This document shows positions 6,678 through 12,735 of a DNA stretch of 12,735 bases, in pieces; the first letter of the stretch is position 1; each line of letters begins with the position of its first letter. The position numbers and the translations under genes were made by a program. Source of the stretch: Deltaproteobacteria bacterium (GTDB lineage: Bacteria; Desulfobacterota; DSM-4660; Desulfatiglandales; Desulfatiglandaceae); NCBI GenBank assembly GCA_019307645.1, contig JAFDJF010000052.1:1-12735 (forward strand), given 5' to 3'. The notes below the pieces were generated by a model that was given only the letters and a program-made list of their open reading frames with translations, was not told the DNA's origin and did no database searches.

Positions 6678-6697
6678 ATTCCCGCGAAGGCGGGAAT
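6678..6697. repeat. REP-like palindrome in the hdrA-mvhD gap
   Basis: A perfect 8-bp stem, ATTCCCGC pairing with GCGGGAAT around a GAAG loop, in the context GTCATTCCCGCG...GGGAATCCAG. Near-identical palindromes are widespread dispersed repeats in proteobacterial genomes. The preceding stretch GACAAACTCGTAAAAAGTC (6639-6657) also looks like a dispersed-repeat end, so 6639-6705 may be a fragment of a larger element. No U-tract follows, so it is not a typical terminator; it could still shape mRNA stability between hdrA and mvhD. Confidence 0.6.
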
Positions 6698-6734
6698 CCA
6701 GGAAAATCCTCAATTCACAAAAGGAGTTGATGAC

Positions 6735-7142
6735 ATGAATGACTTCAAACCCCAAATTATCGCCTTTTGCTGCACCAATTGTGCATCATCTGCGGCCAAT
6801 GTGGCGGAAGGGATGAAAAAAACACTGCCGGAAAACATAAAAATAATCCAGGTTCCATGTACCGGCCGCATTGAGGTCTTACACCTTCTGAAACCTTTTG
6901 AAGAAGGGGCGGACGGTGTTTATGTGGCAGGTTGCCAGGAAGATAGCTGCCAGTATGTCAGCGGAATCACCAAAGCGGCCAAGAGGGTGGAACACGTCAA
7001 AAAAATACTAGAAGAAATAGACATAGAACCGGAAAGGGTAAACGTGTACAACCTCTATGCGGGAAAAGGCCAGGAATTCGTGACAGTGGCCCATGAGATG
7101 GCCGATAAAATCAGGGCATTGGGCCCGGTCCTGTCGAAATAA
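6735..7142 (+). CDS. mvhD: MvhD-type [2Fe-2S] electron-transfer subunit
   Basis: 135 aa, matching the delta subunit family of methyl-viologen-reducing hydrogenase, a small iron-sulfur protein that docks to HdrA and passes electrons to it. The diagnostic pattern is complete: FCCTNC (Cys12, 13, 16), VPCTGR (Cys42), then GCQEDSC (Cys67, Cys72) followed by QYVSG, and a C-terminal NVYNLYAGKGQEF..ADKIRALGP. In this context there is no hydrogenase gene in view, so the partner is probably HdrA on one side and MetVF on the other, as in acetogen methylene-THF reductase complexes. Start chosen by AAGGAG at 6721-6726, 8 nt before the ATG. The 115-bp gap to hdrA holds repeats only; metV follows after 29 nt. 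Confidence 0.95.
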   Translation: MNDFKPQIIAFCCTNCASSAANVAEGMKKTLPENIKIIQVPCTGRIEVLHLLKPFEEGADGVYVAGCQEDSCQYVSGITKAAKRVEHVKKILEEIDIEPERVNVYNLYAGKGQEFVTVAHEMADKIRALGPVLSK

Positions 7143-7171
7143 ACGTTAATTTACGCTGCGAGGTATATGTA

Positions 7172-7840
7172 ATGATTATTGCAGAACAAAAACCAATCAA
7201 GGAACTGTTAGAGATGGTTAAGGATTCCGGGAAAATCCTTATCATTGGATGTAAAGGGTGTGTTACAGTGTGTAACGTGGGTGGCTCAAAAGAAGTTGCT
7301 GTTTTGGCCTCCATCATGAAGATCGCCGCAAGGAAAAACGGCAAAGAGATTGCGGTAGGGGAATATACATTAGAACGCCAGTGCGATCCGGAATATCTGG
7401 ATGAGGTGAAGGATATTATCGACGACTATGAGGCTGTGATATCCATTGCCTGTGGTGTAGGCCCACAATTTCTCTCAGAGCGATTTCCCTCAACAAGGGT
7501 ATTCCCCGGTGTTGACACAAAATTCATGGGTGGCGCAATCGAGCATGGCATCTGGTCGGAAAGATGTGCTGGTTGCGGACAGTGTGTGGTACATTACTTT
7601 GGTGGTCTCTGTCCTATTGCCCGCTGTTCAAAGAGCCTTCTCAATGGTCCCTGCGGTGGTTCAGATCACGGCAAATGTGAGATATCCAGGGACGTGGACT
7701 GTATCTGGGACATCATCGTAAGGAAGATGATGGACCAGGGCCGCCTGGATGAACTTCTTGAATTCAAACCCCCCAAGAGCTGGACCACGGCCCGGGACGG
7801 CGGACCGAGACAACTAATCAGGGAGGAGCTGGTCATATGA
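7172..7840 (+). CDS. metV: MetV, zinc/iron-sulfur partner subunit of methylene-THF reductase
   Basis: 222 aa, the family often annotated as methylenetetrahydrofolate reductase C-terminal-domain protein, known as MetV in acetogens, where it forms a core with MetF. Cysteine motifs are CKGCVTVC (residues 27-34), Cys71, Cys94 in ACGVG, and a dense C-terminal cluster at about 132-177: RCAGCGQC, GGLCPIARC, NGPCGG, GKCE, DCIW. Such clusters in MetV bind iron-sulfur centres and zinc and pass electrons to the MetF flavin; the exact ligands here are inferred. Ribosome binding site GAGGT at 7161-7164. The TGA overlaps the metF ATG by 4 nt, so the two subunits are translationally coupled and probably made in equal amounts. 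Confidence 0.95.
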   Translation: MIIAEQKPIKELLEMVKDSGKILIIGCKGCVTVCNVGGSKEVAVLASIMKIAARKNGKEIAVGEYTLERQCDPEYLDEVKDIIDDYEAVISIACGVGPQFLSERFPSTRVFPGVDTKFMGGAIEHGIWSERCAGCGQCVVHYFGGLCPIARCSKSLLNGPCGGSDHGKCEISRDVDCIWDIIVRKMMDQGRLDELLEFKPPKSWTTARDGGPRQLIREELVI

Positions 7841-8769
7841 GCGAATTCAAATCAGGAAGCAATCTGGAAAAGGTATTAAAGGCCGGGCACTTCGCTTTTA
7901 CCGGTGAATGCGGACCTCCGGCGGGCGCGAATGTGGAGCACCTCAGGAAAAAGGCAAGTTATTTAAAGGGCAATGTGGATGCGGTAAATATCACCGACAA
8001 CCAGACCGCAGTGGTCCGCATGTCAAGCTGGGCTGCCTCACTGATACTGTTGCAGGAAGGGATTGAGCCCAATTTTCAGATGGTCTGCCGTGATAGAAAC
8101 CGCTTAGCCATACAGAGCGACATCATAGGCATTTACTCCCACGGCATACGTAATATGCTTTGTCTTTCAGGTGATCACCAGAAATTCGGCAACCATCCCG
8201 AGGCCAAGAATGTCTTTGATATTGACTCCATGCAACTGATTCATACGGTCAAGACCATGAGGGACGAAGGCAAGTTCTTGAATGGCCAGGATGTGGATGT
8301 ACGGCCCGAGCTCTTTATCGGGGCGGCTTCCAACCCCTTTGCAGATCCCTTTGAATTCCGCGTCCACCGCCTGGCAAAAAAGATCGCGGCAGGGGCTGAC
8401 TTTATTCAGACCCAGTGTATCTATAACATGGAAAAATTCAGAGAATTTATGAAAAAAGCCGTGGACATGGGGCTTCACGAAAAATGCTATATCCTTGCCG
8501 GCGTTACCCCTATGAAGAGCGTCGGTATGGCCCGGTATATGGACAAATCCGTGCCGGGCATGGATGTCCCGAATTCTTTAATTAAACGTTTACAGGGAGC
8601 CGGAAAGGGCAAGGTGGCCGAAGAGGGCATCAGGTTCGCCATAGAGCAGATCGAGGAATTCAAGGAGATGGAGGGCATTGCAGGCGTTCATCTCATGGCC
8701 ATTGAATGGGAACACAAGGTTCCGGAGATCGCTGAAAGGGCGGGCGTTCTTCCAAGACCAAGCGTTTAA
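7837..8769 (+). CDS. metF: 5,10-methylenetetrahydrofolate reductase
   Basis: 310 aa TIM-barrel flavoprotein that reduces methylene-THF to methyl-THF, the last step of the methyl branch of the Wood-Ljungdahl pathway (or the reverse in oxidative metabolism), and supplies methyl groups for methionine. Family marks visible: TGECGPPAG, with Glu24 at the site of the catalytic glutamate; NITDNQTAVVRMS (51-63); CLSGDHQ (Gly112-Asp113); and the QTQ motif (191-193) after GADFI. Length fits the short MetF lacking a regulatory domain. GGGAGGAG at 7821-7828 sets the start, and the ATG overlaps the metV stop. Because it is coupled to MetV, HdrA and MvhD, the electron donor is probably not simply NADH. Confidence 0.97.
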   Translation: MSEFKSGSNLEKVLKAGHFAFTGECGPPAGANVEHLRKKASYLKGNVDAVNITDNQTAVVRMSSWAASLILLQEGIEPNFQMVCRDRNRLAIQSDIIGIYSHGIRNMLCLSGDHQKFGNHPEAKNVFDIDSMQLIHTVKTMRDEGKFLNGQDVDVRPELFIGAASNPFADPFEFRVHRLAKKIAAGADFIQTQCIYNMEKFREFMKKAVDMGLHEKCYILAGVTPMKSVGMARYMDKSVPGMDVPNSLIKRLQGAGKGKVAEEGIRFAIEQIEEFKEMEGIAGVHLMAIEWEHKVPEIAERAGVLPRPSV

Positions 8770-8830
8770 CAAAGTTCAAGCATATCTTCTCAATAAATCG
8801 GGGTCTTGATTTTTTGCATTTTCTATCGAA

Positions 8831-8889
8831 TGTAGGGCCTGTTCTCCGAACAGGCAGAATATCGGGCCGATAGGGCATCGGCCCCTACA
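8831..8889. repeat. Nested palindromic repeat (outer stem with two hairpins)
   Basis: Three pairing segments lie in 59 bp. The outer arms are TGTAGG (8831-8836) and CCTACA (8884-8889). Inside are GCCTGTTC/GAACAGGC (8837-8844 and 8848-8855, loop of 3) and GGGCCGAT/ATCGGCCC (8864-8871 and 8877-8884, loop of 5). Folded, this is a cruciform or three-way junction. TGTAGGG...CCCTACA palindromes are a common dispersed-repeat type in bacterial genomes. It fills most of the 201-bp gap between metF and the histidine kinase and may stop or attenuate read-through, but no T-tract follows. Confidence 0.7.
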
Positions 8890-8953
8890 ATCGTAGACGG
8901 TATTCCATTAAATTACCCCATCTTATGGGCAGCCAGAGGGAGCATATAGCTTT

Positions 8954-8967
8954 AAAATCCAAAATCC
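8954..8967. repeat. Two AAAATCC heptamers upstream of the histidine kinase
   Basis: Two exact adjacent copies of AAAATCC end 3 nt before the kinase ATG, where a Shine-Dalgarno would be expected; none is visible. Two units alone could arise by chance, but the 7-bp period matches the other repeats in the window. Confidence 0.4.
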
Positions 8968-8970
8968 CAC

Positions 8971-11259
8971 ATGATTATCACGATAAAAAACGGGCAATCA
9001 TTTGATACGGAAAAAGACCTGACGGCCACGGAACGCCACATCCTCCAAAAGTTATTCCTTTGGAAATCCATGGCTTCCAGCCTTCAAGAATTCAGGGAAA
9101 AAAAAGAGGCGGCCCTACTCAAGGGATGGAACAATTCGGGGCCTACTCAGGAAAGCCGGGCATTGAAAAGTCTTATAAGAGATTTAGAACAAAAGGTATC
9201 CATTCGTTTAAAAAAAGAGCAAGACAAAGGACACAAAAATCACTCCAGATTCATAGGTATCTTTAAGGTCTCAAAATTGAAAAGCGCCCCTCTCAAATCA
9301 GAAACTGAAAGAATGGTTGAATCCATTCAGATTCTCCGCGGAGAACAGGCCCTGACCCCACTTAATGTGGCTATCGTGGGTGGTGGAAAGGCATGTTATA
9401 ACCTGCTTAAAATCCTGGATGATGACCGGCTGTCAAGGCTGAGGATGAAGATACTGGGTGTATCTGATTTGGACCCCGACGCTCCGGGTTTTTGCTATGC
9501 AAATGAGTTGAAACTGTTTACATCCACCAATTTCCATGAACTTTTCACCCTTGAAGGCCTGAGCATGATCATCGAACTTACCGGATCAGCCAAGGTAAAA
9601 GAAGAGATATTCAGGACAAAGCCATCAGAAGTCTCTGTTATAGACTTCAGGGCCGCGAGGCTGCTCTGGGATCTTATCCAGATGGAAACTGAAAAGACCA
9701 AACTGGAAAGGGAGCGCCAGGAATACCAGGGAAAAGAAAAAAAACATACCCAGGTCATACTGGATTCACTGCCTTACAGAATTATGGTGGTTAATACGGA
9801 TATGACCATTGCTACGGTAAACCAGACTTTTCTCAAGGAATTCGCCCTGCCCCAAAATGCCGTCTTAGGTAAGCTTTGCTATGAAGCGAGGTATGGTATA
9901 GATGAACCATGTGATAAATTAGGCAATACCTGTTACCTAAAAAATTACCTGAACAAGATTGAAGAGAGAAAGTCTTTCAGCACGATTAAAGAACATCGGG
10001 ATGAGAACGGTGAAAATCGCTTTGATGTGATTACGGTCGCACCTATTTACAATGAACAGGGTGAGATTGTTCAAATTTTGGAGGCATCAAGAGACGTAAC
10101 GGAAAGGATCAGACTGGAGCGCGAGGTCCAAAAATCCAGCATCTTTTTTGAGAACGTGATCAAAAGTACAGTGGACGGGATTGTCGTTGTGGATACCAAA
10201 GGAAGTGTACTCATATTTAACGAGGGAATGGAACGTTTAACAGGATATTCCTCTGATGAAATCATCAATCAAGGACACCTGAGCAGCTTTTATGATATAG
10301 GAGTGGCCAAAGAAAATATGATAAAGATGCGAAGTGACCAGTATGGGCCTCTCGGAAAACTGAATCCCACAAGTATGACCATTACAACGAAAGAGGGTGA
10401 AGAGATACCGGTTACTCTGACCGCTTCCATCATCACCATTGCCGGAAAGGAGATAGGCAGCGTGGGGGTGTTTACGGATATGAGGGAAATTCTGCGGATG
10501 CGGAAAGAACTGGAAGACGTGCATCTTCAATTAGTCCAATCGGAAAAAATAGCCTCCGTAGGCAGAATGGCCGCTGGTGTGGCCCATGAAATAAATAATC
10601 CTCTGACAGGCATTATGATATATGCTGAACTGCTCAAAGAGGGCCAGGGAGATAATAAACAGCATCTGGATGATATCCAGGAGATTATTGACCAGACCCT
10701 GCGATGCAAAAAAATTGTCTCGGAATTGCTTGAATTCAGCAGGCAATCCGTGGGCAAGGTATCTTCTTTCAACCTCGTAGATATGATCAACAAGACACTG
10801 AATATCCTGATAAATCAGGCCATCTTTCAGAATATAGAGGTCATTAAGGATATGGGGACTGACATCCCGGAAATGGTCGGTGATATGGGCCAACTCCAGC
10901 AGGTCTTCAGCAACCTATTCATAAATGCGGCCGACGCAATGGGAGGAAAGGGAAAGCTAAGTATTAGTGCACGATATAACACCGATACAAATCAATTTGA
11001 TATCCTGGTTCATGATACGGGACCCGGCATCCTGGAAGAACTCCGGGGTAAAATTTTCGACATGTTTTTCACCACCAAACCGGTCGGCAAGGGTACGGGT
11101 CTTGGTTTAAGCATTTGCAAAAGAATTGTGGAGCTTCACGGCGGCAATCTCATTGTGGAATGCCCTCCGGATGGAGGGACCACGTTTATTGTAGAGCTTC
11201 CTTTAGGGTTTGTGGAGAAACCGGAAGAAGAATCCCTTTTTATCGGACTGGATGAATGA
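8971..11259 (+). CDS. Sensor histidine kinase with N-terminal Rossmann-like domain and two PAS domains
   Basis: 762 aa, no transmembrane segment, so probably cytoplasmic. Order: a charged N-terminal helical region (1-125); a Rossmann-like domain (131-235) with LNVAIVGGGKACYNLL, ILGVSDLDPDAPG and IIELTG; a coiled linker; PAS 1 (262-380) carrying Cys303, Cys314 and Cys321; PAS 2 (390-505); a HisKA dimerisation domain with VAHEINNPL (phospho-acceptor His539); and an HATPase_c domain with NLFINAADAM, DTGPGI, FFTTK and GKGTGLGL. The kinase core looks intact. The Rossmann part suggests sensing of a nucleotide or redox cofactor; ligand unknown. ATG 8971 is the first start after an in-frame TAA at 8953, with no clear ribosome binding site. 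It overlaps the next gene by 4 nt. Confidence 0.93.
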   Translation: MIITIKNGQSFDTEKDLTATERHILQKLFLWKSMASSLQEFREKKEAALLKGWNNSGPTQESRALKSLIRDLEQKVSIRLKKEQDKGHKNHSRFIGIFKVSKLKSAPLKSETERMVESIQILRGEQALTPLNVAIVGGGKACYNLLKILDDDRLSRLRMKILGVSDLDPDAPGFCYANELKLFTSTNFHELFTLEGLSMIIELTGSAKVKEEIFRTKPSEVSVIDFRAARLLWDLIQMETEKTKLERERQEYQGKEKKHTQVILDSLPYRIMVVNTDMTIATVNQTFLKEFALPQNAVLGKLCYEARYGIDEPCDKLGNTCYLKNYLNKIEERKSFSTIKEHRDENGENRFDVITVAPIYNEQGEIVQILEASRDVTERIRLEREVQKSSIFFENVIKSTVDGIVVVDTKGSVLIFNEGMERLTGYSSDEIINQGHLSSFYDIGVAKENMIKMRSDQYGPLGKLNPTSMTITTKEGEEIPVTLTASIITIAGKEIGSVGVFTDMREILRMRKELEDVHLQLVQSEKIASVGRMAAGVAHEINNPLTGIMIYAELLKEGQGDNKQHLDDIQEIIDQTLRCKKIVSELLEFSRQSVGKVSSFNLVDMINKTLNILINQAIFQNIEVIKDMGTDIPEMVGDMGQLQQVFSNLFINAADAMGGKGKLSISARYNTDTNQFDILVHDTGPGILEELRGKIFDMFFTTKPVGKGTGLGLSICKRIVELHGGNLIVECPPDGGTTFIVELPLGFVEKPEEESLFIGLDE

Positions 11260-12731
11260 TGCATGAAAAGATAAAGATTTTAGTTGTGGATGACGAAAAA
11301 GTCGTCAGGGATGGGTGTCACCGTGTGGTAACCGGCAGGGGATACGAGGTATTGACCGCTGAGAACGGCAGGCAGGCCCTGGATCTCTTGGCCGGGGAAG
11401 CCATAGATATTATCCTTCTCGACCTAAAAATGCCTGTTATGAGCGGGGAAGAGATGCTCGGAATAACCACTGAAAAGTACCCTGACATACCGGTTATCAT
11501 TATCACCGGCCACGGGACCGTTGATACGGCAGTGGAATGTATGAAAAATGGAGCCTATGACTTCATAACCAAACCATTTCAAATAGATCAATTCCTCCTG
11601 ACCATTACCCGTGCTGCTGAAAAGAGGACATTAGAGCAAAAAGCCAGGCAGCTTGAAGAAGAAAACATCCGAAATCTTTACGATCTCAATCTCGAAAAGA
11701 GCCGGATTAAGACCATTATCAACCGTATGGCAAATGGGGTCATGGTGACCAACCGCAACCTCGAGGTGGTCCTTCATAACCCGGCGCTCATGCGCCTGGC
11801 CGAGATATCTAAGGAAGTGGCAAACCCATCCCCGGTTACAGAAATTATCAATGATGAATCTTTAATCAATACTCTCAAACAGATCCAGAGCGGGGAAACC
11901 CCGGACGATGAATCCATATCACAGGAAATCCAGGTAGGCAAAAATGTGCTGCGGGCCATTTCGGCCCCTGCCCTTGGGCCGGATAAAGATATTGCCGGGA
12001 CTGTGACCGTTCTCGAAGACATTACCGCATTCAAGCAGCTTGACCAGATGAAGTCAGACTTTGTTAATATGGTCGCCCACGAGCTCAGGAGTCCCCTCGT
12101 ATCTATCAGGCAGTTGAACAGCGTTCTCTTGGAAGGACTTGCAGGACCACTTGAGGGAAAACAGCAGGACTTTGTAAATAGAGGGATGAAAAAAATAGAT
12201 GCCCTCTTGGAGCTTATTAATGACCTTTTGGATGTGGCCAAGATTGAGGCGGGCAAGTATATCCGGCGCCAGGTGCCTACCGATATTGGGAAGATAATTG
12301 AAGAGACCGTGGCCCTGATAGAGGAAAGGGCCAAAGAAAAGGGCATCACCCTCACTTATTCATTCAACGATCTCAAGCCTGTTCTGGCGGATCCCAAAAA
12401 TATAGAAGAGGTCTTCAATAACTTGATCAGCAATGCCATTAACTATTCACCCGAAGGAGGCCGGATGACGGTCACTGCAAGCGGCTTTGGCGAATATTTG
12501 GAGATCAAAGTGGAAGACACGGGCGTGGGTATCCCCCCTGAAGAACTGCCAAAAATCTTTGACAAGTTTTACAGGGTAAAACACCCCAAAACCCGTGAAG
12601 TGATGGGTACAGGATTGGGTCTCGCTATTGTCAAAGGTATTATTGAGGCCCATCACGGCGACATTGAGGTGAAAAGTGTCGTGGATAAAGGGACCACATT
12701 CAGAATCCTTTTGCCGGCGATCACTGAGTGA
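11256..12731 (+). CDS. Receiver-PAS-histidine kinase hybrid
   Basis: 491 aa, cytoplasmic. The receiver domain (4-122) has the acidic pair Asp12/Asp13, phospho-acceptor Asp56 in LLDLKMP, Thr84 in IIITGHG and Lys107 in ITKPF. A coiled-coil linker (about 123-150) leads to a PAS domain (150-258), then HisKA with MVAHELRSPL (His275), and HATPase_c with NNLISNAINYS, DTGVGIPPE and GTGLGLAIVKG. There is no DNA-binding domain. Starts at 11256 and 11259 are equally possible (ATGATG); the first overlaps the kinase TGA, showing coupling. It is probably phosphorylated by the upstream kinase and in turn drives a further regulator outside the window. The stop is 4 nt before the window end. Confidence 0.94.
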   Translation: MMHEKIKILVVDDEKVVRDGCHRVVTGRGYEVLTAENGRQALDLLAGEAIDIILLDLKMPVMSGEEMLGITTEKYPDIPVIIITGHGTVDTAVECMKNGAYDFITKPFQIDQFLLTITRAAEKRTLEQKARQLEEENIRNLYDLNLEKSRIKTIINRMANGVMVTNRNLEVVLHNPALMRLAEISKEVANPSPVTEIINDESLINTLKQIQSGETPDDESISQEIQVGKNVLRAISAPALGPDKDIAGTVTVLEDITAFKQLDQMKSDFVNMVAHELRSPLVSIRQLNSVLLEGLAGPLEGKQQDFVNRGMKKIDALLELINDLLDVAKIEAGKYIRRQVPTDIGKIIEETVALIEERAKEKGITLTYSFNDLKPVLADPKNIEEVFNNLISNAINYSPEGGRMTVTASGFGEYLEIKVEDTGVGIPPEELPKIFDKFYRVKHPKTREVMGTGLGLAIVKGIIEAHHGDIEVKSVVDKGTTFRILLPAITE

Positions 12732-12735
12732 GGGG

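Noticed and set aside
6678..6697. Rho-independent terminator after hdrA
   Set aside because: Stem is good but no T-run follows on either strand, and the genes on both sides belong to one functional cluster.
11774..12355. Minus-strand ORF of 193 codons opposite the receiver-PAS-kinase gene
   Set aside because: Shadow of a clearly coding kinase sequence; serine/isoleucine-rich product without motifs.
1..12735. CRISPR array, tRNA or rRNA genes
   Set aside because: No regularly spaced long direct repeats and no tRNA- or rRNA-like segments were seen; the tandem heptamers have no spacers.

Overview
The window reads as chromosomal DNA of an anaerobic bacterium that uses the Wood-Ljungdahl (reductive acetyl-CoA) pathway. 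A member of the Desulfobacterota (sulfate reducers, syntrophs and relatives) is the most likely source. The grounds are a compact hdrA-mvhD-metV-metF cluster, a pyruvate,phosphate dikinase gene, an FmdB-type zinc ribbon gene, PAS-rich histidine kinases, and short dispersed repeats of a kind I associate with those genomes. The assignment is by gene content and protein resemblance, not by any marker gene.

Left part (1-3494, minus strand): a tightly packed operon of five genes, transcribed leftward. In order these are a 64-aa cysteine-rich protein, an FmdB-like zinc ribbon protein, a 113-aa conserved-looking hypothetical, a 53-aa two-helix membrane protein and ppdK. The last runs off the left edge after 811 codons. 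Gaps are 1 nt, 10 nt, a 4-nt overlap and 11 nt, so the small genes are probably real and co-expressed.

Middle (3495-3977): a divergent intergenic region. It contains a 172-bp miniature inverted-repeat element with a perfect 8-bp target duplication, and a leader with a possible 35-codon small ORF.

Right-centre (3978-8769, plus strand): a methylene-tetrahydrofolate reductase module. It consists of a tandem-module HdrA-like flavin/iron-sulfur protein, MvhD, MetV and MetF, with metV and metF overlapping by 4 nt. The 5' end of the hdrA-like gene is in a different frame from the rest, and part of its first flavin module seems to be missing at about 4280-4290. HdrB and HdrC are absent. The inferred electron path is HdrA/MvhD to MetV/MetF and CH2-THF.

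Right (8971-12731, plus strand): two translationally coupled signalling genes. The first is a histidine kinase with an N-terminal Rossmann-like domain and a cysteine-bearing PAS domain. The second has a receiver-PAS-kinase layout without a DNA-binding output domain. They may sense redox or energy state and regulate nearby genes, but this is inference from position only.

Several gene junctions carry tandem repeats with a 7-bp period (2934-2961, 6598-6639, 8954-8967, and inside the miniature element). In two places these form the stop or start codon regions of the flanking genes.
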